Origin: Acidithiobacillus ferrivorans
GTDB taxonomy: Bacteria > Pseudomonadota > Gammaproteobacteria > Acidithiobacillales > Acidithiobacillaceae
NCBI GenBank assembly: GCA_018853935.1
Contig: JAAOMR010000039.1
Coordinates: 1 to 44,002, forward strand
Reading direction: 5' to 3'
DNA: 44,002 nt
Position numbers and translations under genes: made by a program. How positions within the stretch are numbered: the stretch's first letter is position 1; each line of letters opens with the position of its first letter. Positions 1 through 9,496 of the stretch are shown here, piece after piece. The notes below the pieces were generated by a model. The model did not search any database. It was given only the letters and a program-made list of their open reading frames with translations, and was not told the origin of the DNA.

Positions 1-822
1 AAGGAATTGTCTTACAACAACATCGGGGACGGTGATGCCGCCGTCGCGCTGGTGATGGAATTTGCCGAACCCGCCTGTTGCGTGGTGAAGCACGGCAATC
101 CCTGTGGCGTGGCCGTGGGGCCGGATCTGCTCAGCGCCTACCAGCGCGCGTGGGCCGGCGATCCGGTATCCGCCTTTGGCGGCATCATCGCCTGTAACCG
201 GCCGTTGGATGCCCAGACCGCTGAACTCATGAGCGGCCAATTCATCGAGATGGTACTGGCGCCCACTATTTCGCCCGACGCCCGGCCCCTTCTGGCCAAA
301 AAGAAAAACCTGCGCGTACTCGCCTTCGACGATGGTCGCGCCTGGCGGCGGGCAGGCTGGGATTACAAACGCGTGCGCGGCGGCCTGCTGGTACAGGACT
401 TTGACCAGAGCATGGAAGCGGAAGCGGACTGGACAGTGGTCTCGGAACGCGCACCGACGGTCCAGGAGGCCCGTGACCTGGCCTTTGTCTGGCGGGTCGG
501 TAAATACGTGCGCTCCAACGCCATTGTCTATGGCCGCGAAGGCCAGACCATCGGCATCGGTGCGGGGCAGATGAGCCGGGTGGACGCAGCCAGGTGCGGC
601 GCGGCCAAGGCCCTGGAACTGGGCTTCGATCTGCGCGGTGCGGCGCTGGCTTCTGACGCTTTTTTCCCTTTCCGCGACGGGGTCGATGCGGCCGCTGCCG
701 CGGGCGTAAAAGTGATTATCCAACCCGGCGGCTCCATCCGTGATGAAGAAGTCATCGCCAGCGCCAACGAACACGGCATCGCCATGGTCTTCACCGGCGT
801 GCGCCATTTCCGACATGGTTAA
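1..822 (+). CDS. purH: PurH, bifunctional AICAR transformylase / IMP cyclohydrolase (5' truncated by window edge)
   Basis: This is the C-terminal half of the bifunctional enzyme that makes the last two steps of IMP synthesis in the cytoplasm. The reading frame is open from base 1 ([14 protein letters not shown]...), so the gene begins outside the window and the TTG at 7 is not the real start. The fragment corresponds to the AICAR formyltransferase domain: the catalytic [10 protein letters not shown] motif lies near residue 27 of the visible part, followed by the conserved SAFGGIIA segment, and it ends in the family-typical VRHFRHG. About 250 N-terminal residues (the cyclohydrolase domain) are missing. 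purD follows after 13 bp, so the two are probably cotranscribed. Identity is certain from the motifs. Confidence 0.97.
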   Translation, partial: KELSYNNIGDGDAAVALVMEFAEPACCVVKHGNPCGVAVGPDLLSAYQRAWAGDPVSAFGGIIACNRPLDAQTAELMSGQFIEMVLAPTISPDARPLLAKKKNLRVLAFDDGRAWRRAGWDYKRVRGGLLVQDFDQSMEAEADWTVVSERAPTVQEARDLAFVWRVGKYVRSNAIVYGREGQTIGIGAGQMSRVDAARCGAAKALELGFDLRGAALASDAFFPFRDGVDAAAAAGVKVIIQPGGSIRDEEVIASANEHGIAMVFTGVRHFRHG

Positions 823-835
823 GGAGGGAACGCAG

Positions 836-2098
836 ATGGGCGCGAAAGTCATGGTCCTCGGCGGTGGCGGACGCGAACATGCCATAGCCTGGAAACTGGC
901 CCAGTCGGCGGCGGTGGCGGAGGTCTACTGTGTGCCCGGCAATCCCGGTTCGGCGGCGGAGGCCAAAGTCCATAATCTGGCCCTGAAGCCGACGGACGCC
1001 GATCAGGTGGTCGCTGCCGCCCATGCGTTGGACATCGCGCTGGTCGTCATTGGTCCCGAGGCACCACTGGTAGCGGGCGTGGGGGACGCCCTGCGTCGGG
1101 CTGGTATCCCGGTCTTTGGCCCCAATGCTGCCGGAGCAATGCTGGAGGGCAGCAAAGCCCACGCCAAAGCCTTCATGGAACGGCACGGTCTTCCTACCGC
1201 CCGGTACGGACGATTTACCGATGCCGACGCGGCCCTCGGCTACCTGCGTGAGCATCCGTTGCCGGTAGTGGTCAAAGCCGATGGCCTGGCGGCTGGCAAG
1301 GGGGTCGTTGTGGCCTTGGCGCGCGCAGAAGCGGAAGCTGCAGTACGCGCGTTCCTGCAATGGGGCCCCATCGTCATCGAAGAGTTTCTGGAAGGTGAGG
1401 AAGCCAGTTTCATCGCCATCGTGGTGGATGGTCAGGTCCTGCCGCTGGCCGGATCGCAGGATCACAAGCGCCTGCGCGACGGCGATCGGGGTCCTAATAC
1501 CGGTGGTATGGGCGCCTACTCCCCTACCCCCATCTTGGATACCGCCATGAGTGAGCGGGTGTTACGCGAAGTGATGCGCCCCGCGGCAGAGGGGTTGATG
1601 ACGGACCGCACGCCCTACTGCGGCTTCCTCTATGCCGGCCTGATGATCGGTCCCGCCGGACCCAAGGTGCTGGAGTTCAACTGTCGGCTAGGCGATCCCG
1701 AGACACAACCGCTGATGATGCGTTTGCGTTCCGACCTCTATACGCTTTTGCTGACCGCAGCTCGCGGCGATCTACTGCCGAAGGCGCTCGCCTGGGACAG
1801 GCGCGCTGCCCTCTGCATCGTACTGGCTACCGCGGGTTATCCTGATCATCCACAGCTAGGTGACCCAATTCTCGGCCTCCATAAGACGCAGGGGGATACG
1901 GTCAAAATCTTCCATGCCGGGACTACGACAGACCACGACACCGTCATTACGGCTGGTGGCCGGGTGCTCGGCGTCACGGCACTGGGAGAAAGCCTGGCGA
2001 TCGCACAGCAGCGGGCTTATGCCGCCGTCGCCGATATCCGCTGGCCGGGCTTGCAGTATCGGCAGGACATCGGCTACCGTGGCCTGCGGCGCGCCTGA
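836..2098 (+). CDS. purD: PurD, phosphoribosylamine-glycine ligase
   Basis: This ATP-grasp ligase joins glycine to phosphoribosylamine to give GAR, the second step of purine synthesis. The product is 420 residues, normal for the family. Visible marks are the N-terminal MVLGGGGREHAIAW nucleotide-fold motif, the VIGPEAPLVAG segment, the ATP-grasp motifs KADGLAAGKGV and IEEFLEGEEASF, and the metal/substrate segment LEFNCRLGDPETQ. The open frame extends further upstream, but the ATG at 836 is preceded by a strong ribosome-binding site (AAGGAGGG at 821-828) and gives the expected N terminus. The site overlaps the purH stop codon, in keeping with a purHD operon. Confidence 0.97.
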   Translation: MGAKVMVLGGGGREHAIAWKLAQSAAVAEVYCVPGNPGSAAEAKVHNLALKPTDADQVVAAAHALDIALVVIGPEAPLVAGVGDALRRAGIPVFGPNAAGAMLEGSKAHAKAFMERHGLPTARYGRFTDADAALGYLREHPLPVVVKADGLAAGKGVVVALARAEAEAAVRAFLQWGPIVIEEFLEGEEASFIAIVVDGQVLPLAGSQDHKRLRDGDRGPNTGGMGAYSPTPILDTAMSERVLREVMRPAAEGLMTDRTPYCGFLYAGLMIGPAGPKVLEFNCRLGDPETQPLMMRLRSDLYTLLLTAARGDLLPKALAWDRRAALCIVLATAGYPDHPQLGDPILGLHKTQGDTVKIFHAGTTTDHDTVITAGGRVLGVTALGESLAIAQQRAYAAVADIRWPGLQYRQDIGYRGLRRA

Positions 2099-2113
2099 TC
2101 GCGTTTTCGGCTG

Positions 2114-2674
2114 ATGCTGCCTCGCCATCCGCGTCGTCAGGATATCCGCCGGGGGGTAGCGCATTTACGGCGCGGTGGGGTCATCGCCTATCCGACGGAA
2201 GGAGTCTGGGGACTGGGCTGCGACCCGCGCCAACGCCGCGCGCTGCGCCGGGTTCTGGCCCTCAAAAGGCGCCCACAACATAAAGGCGTTCTTCTGGTAG
2301 CAGGCCGGGCGGCAGAAACCCGGCGGTACTGGTCTGCGCAAGGAATAGACCCGGCCCTGCTGGCACAACTCTGGCCCGGAACGACGCTGGTACTGCCCGC
2401 CACACCGAAGGTCCCCTTCTGGATACGCGGACGCCATGAGGGCATTGCGGTGCGGATCAGTACCCACCCGGCCATCGTCGCCTTGTCTCACGCCTTTGGC
2501 GGCGCCATGGTCTCTACCAGCGCCAATCCGGCAGGGCAACAACCAGCCCGTGACCTGCGCACCTTGTACCGCTATTTTGGTCGTTCCCTGTGGGTACTAC
2601 CGGCCCGGCTGGGCGGTCAACGCCGCCCCAGCCGTATTGTCGATGCCCGCAGCGGCCGTATCTTACGGGAGTAA
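2114..2674 (+). CDS. tsaC: TsaC/YrdC-type threonylcarbamoyl-AMP synthase
   Basis: The 186-residue protein belongs to the Sua5/YrdC/YciO family and has the single-domain length of E. coli TsaC (190). It makes threonylcarbamoyl-AMP from threonine, bicarbonate and ATP for the t6A37 modification of tRNAs that read ANN codons. The conserved start [18 protein letters not shown], the basic [14 protein letters not shown] motif and the STSANPAG motif near the C terminus are all present. The C-terminal Sua5 domain is absent, as expected for TsaC. The gene begins 15 bp after purD with only a weak Shine-Dalgarno, so it may depend on upstream translation. hemF follows after 4 bp. Confidence 0.9.
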   Translation: MLPRHPRRQDIRRGVAHLRRGGVIAYPTEGVWGLGCDPRQRRALRRVLALKRRPQHKGVLLVAGRAAETRRYWSAQGIDPALLAQLWPGTTLVLPATPKVPFWIRGRHEGIAVRISTHPAIVALSHAFGGAMVSTSANPAGQQPARDLRTLYRYFGRSLWVLPARLGGQRRPSRIVDARSGRILRE

Positions 2675-2678
2675 CAGC

Positions 2679-3569
2679 ATGCAACAGCCATCCTTAGACG
2701 AAATGGAAACCTTCCTCCGCAGCCTCCAGGATCGCGTCTGCGACGCCCTGGAAGCAGCAGACGGCACCGCAAAATTCCGCGAAGATCTGTGGGAACGGCC
2801 CAGCGGTGGCGGCGGCCGCACCCGGGTTATTGCCGACGGCGCTTTGCTGGAAAAAGGCGGGGTCAACTTCTCCAAAGTTCATGGCGACCAGCTTCCCCCC
2901 TCGGCTACCGCACACCGCCCTGAACTTGCCGGACAGACCTTCACCGCCCTTGGTGTCTCTCTGGTACTGCATTGCCGCAACCCCTACGTCCCCATCGTTC
3001 ACATGAACTACCGATTTTTCTCGGCAGGACCAGTGTGGTGGTTCGGCGGCGGTGCCGACCTGACGCCCATCTACGGCTTTGAGGAAGACGCCCGGCATTT
3101 CCATAGCACCCTCAAAACCGCCTGTGATCGCCACGACTTGGGCTTTTATCCGCGCTTCAAAGCCTGGTGTGACGACTACTTCACCATCAGACACCGTCAG
3201 GAAATGCGCGGTATCGGTGGTATTTTTTTCGACGATCTCAATGGCGATGGCGCGCTTCTGCAGGCCTTCTGGGAGGATATGGCCAACAGCTTCCTCGCCA
3301 GCTATCTGCCCATTGTCGCCCGGCGCCGGGACCTGCCCTATGGCGAACGCGAGCGGCAATTTCAGCTTCTGCGCCGCGGACGCTATGTGGAATTTAACCT
3401 CGTTTATGACCGCGGCACCCTCTTCGGCCTACAGTCCGGCGGGCGCACCGAAAGTATCCTCATGTCCCTACCCCCCCTGGCAGCCTGGACCTACGACTGG
3501 CAGGGCGAAGCCGGTAGTCCCGAAGCCCGCCTCAAGGATGACTTCCTCACACCCCGGAATTGGGCATGA
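2679..3569 (+). CDS. hemF: HemF, oxygen-dependent coproporphyrinogen III oxidase
   Basis: This enzyme converts coproporphyrinogen III to protoporphyrinogen IX with O2, an aerobic step of heme synthesis. The 296-residue length matches E. coli HemF (299). Diagnostic segments are the glycine-rich [36 protein letters not shown] and GGIFFDDL. The frame is open further 5', inside tsaC, but the ATG at 2679 has GGGAG 7 bp upstream and starts the protein at the family-typical point. The neighbours suggest a housekeeping operon. Heme supply also matters to the two bo3 oxidases encoded later in the window, although no regulatory link is visible. Confidence 0.96.
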   Translation: MQQPSLDEMETFLRSLQDRVCDALEAADGTAKFREDLWERPSGGGGRTRVIADGALLEKGGVNFSKVHGDQLPPSATAHRPELAGQTFTALGVSLVLHCRNPYVPIVHMNYRFFSAGPVWWFGGGADLTPIYGFEEDARHFHSTLKTACDRHDLGFYPRFKAWCDDYFTIRHRQEMRGIGGIFFDDLNGDGALLQAFWEDMANSFLASYLPIVARRRDLPYGERERQFQLLRRGRYVEFNLVYDRGTLFGLQSGGRTESILMSLPPLAAWTYDWQGEAGSPEARLKDDFLTPRNWA

Positions 3570-4657
3570 GCTACCGTCTGCTGCGCCCCCTGCTTTTTAC
3601 GTTGGACCCGGAGCGCGCCCACACCCTGAGCATCGCTGCGCTGGCAGCACTGGGGCGCATGCCACAGAGCATGGCCTACCTGACAAAGCACTATAGCGTC
3701 ACCGATCCGCGTCTGGCGCAGGACTTTTGGGGCCTGCATTTTCCCAACCCCGTCGGCCTCGCCGCCGGCTACGACAAGGACGCCCACGCCGCCGCCGCCC
3801 TCCCCGCCCTCGGCTTCGGCTTCATCGAAATCGGCACGGTAACCCCGCGCCCGCAGCCGGGTAATCCGCGCCCTCGGGTCTTTCGTTATCCGGCACAGCA
3901 GACGGTCATCAACCGCATGGGTTTCCCCAGTGAAGGGGCTGCCGCGGTTGCCCACAGACTGGCGGCATTATCTGGCCATCCGGTGCCTATCGGCATCAAT
4001 CTCGGCAAAAACAGGGACACCCCGCTGGCGCAGGCGCAGGACGACTATATCGCCGCACTGGAGTTGCTCTTTCACTATGGCGACTATCTCTGCATCAATG
4101 TCAGTTCACCCAACACCCCGGGGCTGCGTTTGCTGCAGGGGGAGGAAGCCTTACGGGGGCTACTCTGTGCTGTTACTGCAGCCAACCAACGTTTGGCCGT
4201 GCAGTATCAGCGCGCGCCTCTGCCGCTGCTCCTGAAGATCGCTCCAGATCTGGATAATGCTGATCTCAACGCTATCGGTGGCCTAGCCTTAGGCGCGGAA
4301 CCCCTGGTGGATGGTTTTATCGCCACCAATACTACTATAAAACGCCCGGCCTCCCAGCCCGGGCTCTCCGAAAGCGGGGGCCTGAGCGGTGCACCATTGC
4401 GGGAGCAATCCAATGCCGTCATCGCGCAACTCTATCGTGCGACTCAGGGACAGGTACCCATCATTGGCGTCGGAGGTATCCTCAGTGCGGCAGATGCCTA
4501 TGCCAAGATCCAGGCCGGGGCCAGCCTGTTGCAGGTTTATAGCGGACTCATTTTCCGGGGACCGGAGCTGGTGCGGGAGATTCTGGAAACACTGCCGGAG
4601 CTGTGGTTAAAGGATGGTTATCCCGATCTTGCGCATGCGCGGGGTAGTGCCGCCTGA
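3566..4657 (+). CDS. pyrD: PyrD, class 2 (quinone-dependent) dihydroorotate dehydrogenase
   Basis: This membrane-associated flavoprotein oxidises dihydroorotate to orotate and passes electrons to quinone. The 363-residue product shows the class 2 features: an N-terminal amphipathic extension ([19 protein letters not shown]), [10 protein letters not shown], the active-site loop [11 protein letters not shown] with the class 2 catalytic serine, KIAPDL, IATNTT, and the phosphate-binding [21 protein letters not shown]. The ATG at 3566 overlaps the hemF stop in an ATGA arrangement, which argues for translational coupling; a TTG two codons upstream is a less likely start. In an iron/sulfur oxidiser it would link pyrimidine synthesis to the quinone pool that the bo3 oxidases drain. 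Confidence 0.96.
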   Translation: MSYRLLRPLLFTLDPERAHTLSIAALAALGRMPQSMAYLTKHYSVTDPRLAQDFWGLHFPNPVGLAAGYDKDAHAAAALPALGFGFIEIGTVTPRPQPGNPRPRVFRYPAQQTVINRMGFPSEGAAAVAHRLAALSGHPVPIGINLGKNRDTPLAQAQDDYIAALELLFHYGDYLCINVSSPNTPGLRLLQGEEALRGLLCAVTAANQRLAVQYQRAPLPLLLKIAPDLDNADLNAIGGLALGAEPLVDGFIATNTTIKRPASQPGLSESGGLSGAPLREQSNAVIAQLYRATQGQVPIIGVGGILSAADAYAKIQAGASLLQVYSGLIFRGPELVREILETLPELWLKDGYPDLAHARGSAA

Positions 4658-4756
4658 TATCCTCTCCGCCACAGCATCCGAACGGTTCTTATGGCGATTT
4701 CATGATGACTTCGTATAATACGCGGGGTGGGTTGCTACTGGTGAGATCAAAATAGC
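4658..4756. other. Short convergent intergenic region
   Basis: About 100 bp separate pyrD from the terminator of the TonB receptor gene. I see no gene here. A TATAAT at 4713-4718 lies within a 12-base match to part of a loxP arm, but there is no second arm and no good -35, so I give it no function. Confidence 0.5.
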
Positions 4757-4784
4757 AAAAAACCGGTGACCGTAAGGCCACCGG
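4757..4784 (-). terminator. Rho-independent terminator of the TonB-dependent receptor gene
   Basis: Read on the minus strand, a stem beginning CCGGTG and ending CACCGG around a TTAC loop is followed directly by six T residues. It lies about 50 bp downstream of the receptor stop codon, at the usual place for its terminator. Confidence 0.85.
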
Positions 4785-4834
4785 ATAGAGGGCTATTAGA
4801 AAACCGCCGATAACCCGCTGATACCAATCAGACT

Positions 4835-7153
4835 TTAGAACTTGGCCGCCACGCTGGCACCGACAAAAGCCGGTGCACTCGCCTGCGCGGTAATAAAGTT
4901 TCCACCATATTTTGCACTCCGCAACTGTTCATATTCATACGGAATGTAGTTGGCATTAAAAATGTTATCCACATACAAGTTAGCAGTAACTTTTTTCACA
5001 CCCATATCACCTGGCCGCCACGCATAACCCAGATTAAGATTGGTGATATTGTAGGGATGCAAGGAAACGCCTGCAGGCGCTCCCTTATTGGTATTGATGT
5101 ACTGGGAACCAACAACATGGTCGGTAACCCGTGCACTGAATCCGGCGTAGTGATAACCCAGACCGAAGTTGAGGTTGTACATGGGAACATCGCCGACGTA
5201 TTCCCCACTACTGACGGATGCACCATCGGCGGCATCAAAATTCGACGTATATTTGGCATCGGTCAGACTATAGTTGATGAACGCATTCATATGGTAGGGT
5301 AATTTAGCATCCGCTGAAGCAGTAACCCCCTGATACAGGGCGCTGCCGACATTATACTGAAAGGTCTGCCCCGTCTGGTTATCATAGAAATAACCGAATT
5401 TATTGCTGAACATCCGGCGGAAATAAGCCAGTGATGTTTTGACATCACCAAAGTTATAGCGGATACCCGTATCGATACTATCCACGTACTCCGGTTTGAC
5501 CAGCATTGGTCCCGGCGTTGGTGTAGAGCCAATAACCGCATAATAAGCACTGATATTAGGCACCTTATAGACCCGGCCATAATGGAAGTACAAATCCGCG
5601 TTTTTGGTGGCTAGGAAGCTCACCCCAAAAGACGGCTCCCAGTAGTTAAAGATGTTACTGACACTACCCCCGTAGTTGTAATAATACCCTTCAATATCAT
5701 TACATGTCGTATCGACCAGGTAATACTTGGCACCCGGAGTAATGATCAGACGATGCTTGAACAAAGTGATACGATCCTGTAGAAAGACATCCCCATAATT
5801 ACGGGTATCATGCTCATTCCATACGTCATTGTAGCCATTAATCATCGGCACCGCCGATTGGCCATACCAGTACTCTGCCGAATGATCCTTACTGAACATA
5901 TACAATCCACCGAGTGTGACGGTATTATCCGGCAAGAGGAAGGTCAGCGATGGCATCAAGCCTGCATTACCGAAATTATCGACATAGCGCTGATACTGGG
6001 TGCCATTATAGCTATTTCCGAATAACGCCGTCGGATTATAAGTATTACTTGGTCGGCCCGTCTTGCTGGGATTGGCGTAGCTTTTTAGTGCTGTTGGTAA
6101 CGGATAACCATCATATCCATTTTTATAGGCCGCGTTGGCATAGGCCGTGCGGTCATTGTTATTCTGGGTTATAAAAAACTTGGCTTTGGCCAGCATATAC
6201 TGATTCAGAATGGACTTCCAACCCAAGATAGTGGTGTACGAGCTCGTGGTTGTATGATCATTCCAGATGTTGGGAGCCCACTGAAAACTTCGGCCGTATT
6301 TTTGTAACAAAGGTAAGGGCACCGTTGATGGTTGTTGAGCAATCTCATGATTGTAGATAGTAATCAGTGAGAGCTGGGACATGCCGTGGTTGTAGGGCTG
6401 TACCGCTGCAAAATAGTAGTTGTTGTTGGTGGAGAAAACATGGTTGATAAAACTGTGGAAAGGGCTGTAATAGTAGTTGGCATAAAGCTTGGTTCCCGTA
6501 TACGGCAAAGCACCTGAGTTGACACTAAACCCACCGGCAGCACTATCACCGACGCCACCGGAGTAAAGTCCGCCGCTACCCGAAACCTCGGCGTAGAATT
6601 TTGAAGTGGGCATACGCGGCTTATAATTCAGCGTCGCACCCAACGCATTGATACCTGTCTCAGAAGGCGTGTTGGCACCGCTGTAAACTGAGACTCCCGC
6701 GAATTGACCCATGCCAATGGGCGTGAGGGCGTGGTCATCACCCTGACCGTTCGTGCCGCCACGGAAAGTGTTAATCAGAGGTACACCATCCAGATTTACG
6801 CCAATCTGATCGCTGTTAAAACCCTGGTAGGTAAAAGTGCTGTCACTGGTGGTAAGGTTACCGGGCCCAGTGCTGATTACGGTAAAGCCCGGAACATTGC
6901 GCAACACACTCTGAAAGTTTTCATTCGGGCTGGCATGCTTCACCAGTTCTTTACTCAGGGAGCCCGTGCCGCGCTCCGGCGGCGCTTCTTTCTCCACTTC
7001 ACCAATAGTCACCGGAGCATTGCCACCAGCGGGGGCAATTGCAGCGGTCTCGGCACCGCTGACGGCGGACGCCGTCACATCTGCGTGGGCGAGAACGGGT
7101 AAGGCACAGAGTGCCATGATTACTGCAGTGCGCAGAGTTGGGCGGTATACCAT
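4835..7153 (-). CDS. TonB-dependent outer-membrane receptor, probably phosphate-starvation regulated
   Basis: The 772-residue protein has a signal peptide (residues 1-24, cleavage after AHA), a possible TonB box (VTIGEV near residue 50), a plug domain with VLRNVPGFTV and GVNLDGVPLINT, and a long beta-barrel rich in aromatic residues and Asn that ends in Phe (SVAAKF), the outer-membrane targeting signature. It should import a large or scarce ligand using energy from TonB-ExbBD, which are encoded nearby at 9497-11422. The ligand cannot be read from the sequence. Its promoter carries a four-repeat PhoB box, so I infer a phosphorus compound, perhaps a product of the adjacent secreted phosphoesterase, rather than a siderophore. 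The ATG at 7153 has GAGGA about 8 bp upstream. It is single-gene with its own terminator. Confidence 0.9.
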   Translation of the reverse strand: MVYRPTLRTAVIMALCALPVLAHADVTASAVSGAETAAIAPAGGNAPVTIGEVEKEAPPERGTGSLSKELVKHASPNENFQSVLRNVPGFTVISTGPGNLTTSDSTFTYQGFNSDQIGVNLDGVPLINTFRGGTNGQGDDHALTPIGMGQFAGVSVYSGANTPSETGINALGATLNYKPRMPTSKFYAEVSGSGGLYSGGVGDSAAGGFSVNSGALPYTGTKLYANYYYSPFHSFINHVFSTNNNYYFAAVQPYNHGMSQLSLITIYNHEIAQQPSTVPLPLLQKYGRSFQWAPNIWNDHTTTSSYTTILGWKSILNQYMLAKAKFFITQNNNDRTAYANAAYKNGYDGYPLPTALKSYANPSKTGRPSNTYNPTALFGNSYNGTQYQRYVDNFGNAGLMPSLTFLLPDNTVTLGGLYMFSKDHSAEYWYGQSAVPMINGYNDVWNEHDTRNYGDVFLQDRITLFKHRLIITPGAKYYLVDTTCNDIEGYYYNYGGSVSNIFNYWEPSFGVSFLATKNADLYFHYGRVYKVPNISAYYAVIGSTPTPGPMLVKPEYVDSIDTGIRYNFGDVKTSLAYFRRMFSNKFGYFYDNQTGQTFQYNVGSALYQGVTASADAKLPYHMNAFINYSLTDAKYTSNFDAADGASVSSGEYVGDVPMYNLNFGLGYHYAGFSARVTDHVVGSQYINTNKGAPAGVSLHPYNITNLNLGYAWRPGDMGVKKVTANLYVDNIFNANYIPYEYEQLRSAKYGGNFITAQASAPAFVGASVAAKF

Positions 7154-7207
7154 GATAATATCCTCAGCAGGAGAAAACTTGTCATAAATCCTCTACAACC
7201 GCACAAG

Positions 7208-7263
7208 ATTCTAGCAACACAATATGACATTATTATGAAGTTTTAATGACAAAATTCTGACAA
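7208..7263 (-). promoter_or_regulatory. Pho-type promoter (four PhoB half-sites plus -10) of the TonB receptor gene
   Basis: Read toward the receptor, four heptamers occur with an exact 11-bp period: TTGTCAG, TTGTCAT, ACTTCAT and ATGTCAT (positions 7263 down to 7224), each separated by four A/T bases. This is the architecture of the PhoB box (CTGTCAT direct repeats). Ten bp past the last repeat is TAGAAT (7213-7208), five of six bases of the -10 consensus, as in PhoB-dependent promoters that lack a normal -35. The start codon lies 54 bp further on. The repeats also lie upstream of the divergent acetyltransferase gene, but their orientation favours the receptor. PhoB binding is inferred. Confidence 0.82.
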
Positions 7264-7324
7264 ATAACGCTTTTATTTGGAAGCGTCACAGATGCCAACA
7301 GAATCACAAGACAAGGAAATCAAG

Positions 7325-7873
7325 ATGGCACATGCAAAATCGTTGTATCCTTGCCACATGGCACAAAAAACGGAAATTATTGCCCTTTGCGCGCTCATCA
7401 ATAGTGTATATCGAGGCGAAGCTGCCAAAGGTGGATGGACTACAGAAGCGGATTTGCTGGAGGGTCAGCGTTGTGATGTTGCGATGCTGGAAGAACTCGC
7501 CGGGAGGCCGGACAGTTATTTCCTGGTCGCCACGAAAGAAAACCAAATGATCGCCTGCTGTCATTTACAACTTACCGAAGCAGAAGTAGCCGAATGCGGG
7601 ATGCTCTCGGTTACTCCACCGTGGCAAAATCAGGGAGTAGCCAATACGTTGTTACATACTGCAGAGGAATATGCGCGAGGCACCTGGCAGGTCCAGCGTA
7701 TGCGCCTGTGGGTTATCAAACAGCGTCCTGAACTGACCGCTTATTATCAGCGGCGCGGATATCAATTTACCGGTGCCACCCTACCCTTCCCGGATGATAG
7801 TCGTTATGGCATACCCAAAGTTGCCGGGCTCTGCCTTCTCGCTATGGAGAAGGCATTAACGTTGCCAGCCTGA
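7325..7873 (+). CDS. GNAT-family N-acetyltransferase
   Basis: The 182-residue protein has the acetyl-CoA-binding core of GNAT enzymes: strand 4 (AECGMLSVTP), the pyrophosphate-binding loop PPWQNQGVANTLL (a Q-x-x-G-x-A variant) and the following helix, then the YYQRRGYQFTG segment typical of the C-terminal part. The substrate is unknown. The frame is open from a TTG at 7277, but AAGGAA at 7313-7318 places the start at the ATG at 7325. It is transcribed away from the TonB receptor and shares its upstream region with the Pho box; it ends 6 bp short of the convergent phosphoesterase stop. Whether it belongs to the phosphate response is open. Confidence 0.8.
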   Translation: MAHAKSLYPCHMAQKTEIIALCALINSVYRGEAAKGGWTTEADLLEGQRCDVAMLEELAGRPDSYFLVATKENQMIACCHLQLTEAEVAECGMLSVTPPWQNQGVANTLLHTAEEYARGTWQVQRMRLWVIKQRPELTAYYQRRGYQFTGATLPFPDDSRYGIPKVAGLCLLAMEKALTLPA

Positions 7874-7879
7874 CCACAA

Positions 7880-9451
7880 TCAGATACTGAAGCGCTCAGG
7901 TTTCTGATCCCAGTCAAAAGCACCCATCATGTCGTAGGCATCGCGGTCACGGTGGTTGAGGGCCTGCAGACCAAAACGGGTTTCGATGAATTTGAGGATG
8001 CTGGCCGTGCTGGCCAGGTGATGGTCCACCAAACCCTGGCGCGCCCAAGGACTGATAAGCAGGGCCGGAGTACGGGTGCCGAATCCATAGTCGTCCACCA
8101 CTTTAGGCGGCAGCGAATCCCAGAAGCCACCGCCTTCATCATAGGTAATGAAGATGGCGGTTTTGTCCCAGGCCGGACCATCAGCGGCAGCACGCACCAG
8201 TTGCTCCACCCATTCCATGCCATAAACAGGTGCGCAGTCGGCCGGATGTTCGTCATGGGCGGCACTGGCCCTGACGAAGGAGACACCGGGCAGTTTGCCA
8301 GCACGGGCATCGGCGAGAAAGTCGTCACTGTCGCGCATACGACCGTCCTGCACATATTCTGGCCAACGCGGGTAGTACTGGAAGGGGTTATGGTGAGCCA
8401 CATACAACTGACCCGTGTCAATCACCGCCGAACCATCACCGGGACCAAAAGCGGTCTTGAGCGCCCACGGTTTTATCCGATTCCAGTTTTCGTTATACCA
8501 GGCCCAGGATACTTTGGCGCCATCCAGACGGTCACCGATATTGTCGTAGGTCTGTGCCTCCGGGGGTGGAGATATCTTCAAGGCCTTCACGGCATCCGCA
8601 TCGGTCGGTCCCTGCACCGGCGGCAGATCGTTGACCAAGACTTTTTTGTGGTCATAGGGCAGATCAAAGAAGCTGTGTTCCAGACCGGCCGCTTTCGGAT
8701 CGAAGGGTGCGCACACCTCCTTGGGCGCATTGGGATAAACACAGGAACGAGCGGCCGCCAGATAAAGCGCATTACCGGTACTGCCGCCACTCATGGCCTG
8801 AAAGAAATGATCAAAGAGCGTGTACTGGTGCGCGACCCGGTGATAGAAGGGCAGATCTTCACCGGTATAATACCCCAGCACTGGACCACTGGGTCGAGCC
8901 AAATCAAAGGCGATCTGCTCAGGGCTCATTTTTTTGAATTCGTCCCGCGACAAAAGGGTTTTGCTACCGCCCGCCAAGGCTACGAAACGGTCCATCTTAC
9001 CGTTATTAATCTCCGCTATCATGCGGAAAAACCGATGTTTCGGATCCCAATGTACATTGCCTTTGGCGGGAATATAGGGCGCCATGTGGAAGGGCTGGTT
9101 AGGCAATTGCACGTTCTGAAAACCCGGAATTTCCGTAGGTAACGGTAGGTTATCATAAGTGATACCCGCCGGATTTTTCTGCAAACCGAGAAAACGCTGG
9201 TCCAACTGTCCCTGTGCATCTAGCAAATTGATAATCTGTTGCCCGTTTTTTGGCTGGAAGGTACCGAAGTAATGATCAAAACTGCGGTTCTCCTGAAATA
9301 TCACCACCACATGCTCAATCTTCTGACGCAGGAGATTTTCCTCGCTGACTCCCGCAGCACGTGCCACACCCAGCAGATGCGGGGCGGCGATAACTGCACC
9401 GCCCCCCAGTCCCAACTGCTTCAAAAACTGCCGACGATTTTGTGGCCCCAT
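7880..9451 (-). CDS. Tat-exported phosphoesterase (acid phosphatase / phospholipase C family)
   Basis: The 523-residue protein begins with a twin-arginine signal peptide (NRRQFLK at residues 5-11, hydrophobic core about 13-30), so it is exported folded. The mature part carries the phosphoesterase-family signature QENRSFDHYFGT (residues 53-64), where Glu and Asn bind the metal/phosphate, and the C-terminal TYDEGGGFWD motif. This is the family of AcpA-type acid phosphatases and bacterial phospholipases C (Pfam PF04185); substrate choice cannot be decided from sequence. It starts 45 bp after the tonB stop on the same strand, so it is probably the last gene of an exbB-exbD-tonB-phosphoesterase operon driven by a Pho-type promoter. 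A role in releasing phosphate outside the cell follows as an inference. Confidence 0.9.
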   Translation of the reverse strand: MGPQNRRQFLKQLGLGGGAVIAAPHLLGVARAAGVSEENLLRQKIEHVVVIFQENRSFDHYFGTFQPKNGQQIINLLDAQGQLDQRFLGLQKNPAGITYDNLPLPTEIPGFQNVQLPNQPFHMAPYIPAKGNVHWDPKHRFFRMIAEINNGKMDRFVALAGGSKTLLSRDEFKKMSPEQIAFDLARPSGPVLGYYTGEDLPFYHRVAHQYTLFDHFFQAMSGGSTGNALYLAAARSCVYPNAPKEVCAPFDPKAAGLEHSFFDLPYDHKKVLVNDLPPVQGPTDADAVKALKISPPPEAQTYDNIGDRLDGAKVSWAWYNENWNRIKPWALKTAFGPGDGSAVIDTGQLYVAHHNPFQYYPRWPEYVQDGRMRDSDDFLADARAGKLPGVSFVRASAAHDEHPADCAPVYGMEWVEQLVRAAADGPAWDKTAIFITYDEGGGFWDSLPPKVVDDYGFGTRTPALLISPWARQGLVDHHLASTASILKFIETRFGLQALNHRDRDAYDMMGAFDWDQKPERFSI

Positions 9452-9496
9452 AGAAAATACCCTCGTTTCAATTACCCAGAAACCATCACACCTGCA

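Noticed and set aside
4707-4720. GACTTCGTATAATA resembles part of a loxP recombination arm.
   Set aside because: Only about 12 bases match, there is no inverted second arm, and no phage or recombinase gene is near. Taken as chance around a TATAAT.
7208-7263. Fur box instead of a Pho box upstream of the TonB receptor.
   Set aside because: No GATAATGATAATCATTATC-like 19-bp pattern or GATAAT hexamer array is present, whereas the 11-bp-spaced TGTCAT repeats fit PhoB with a correctly placed -10.
7952-9142. Long plus-strand open frame of 396 codons.
   Set aside because: It lies opposite the phosphoesterase gene, its translation has no recognisable domain, and the minus-strand protein has clear motifs. 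It is a shadow frame.
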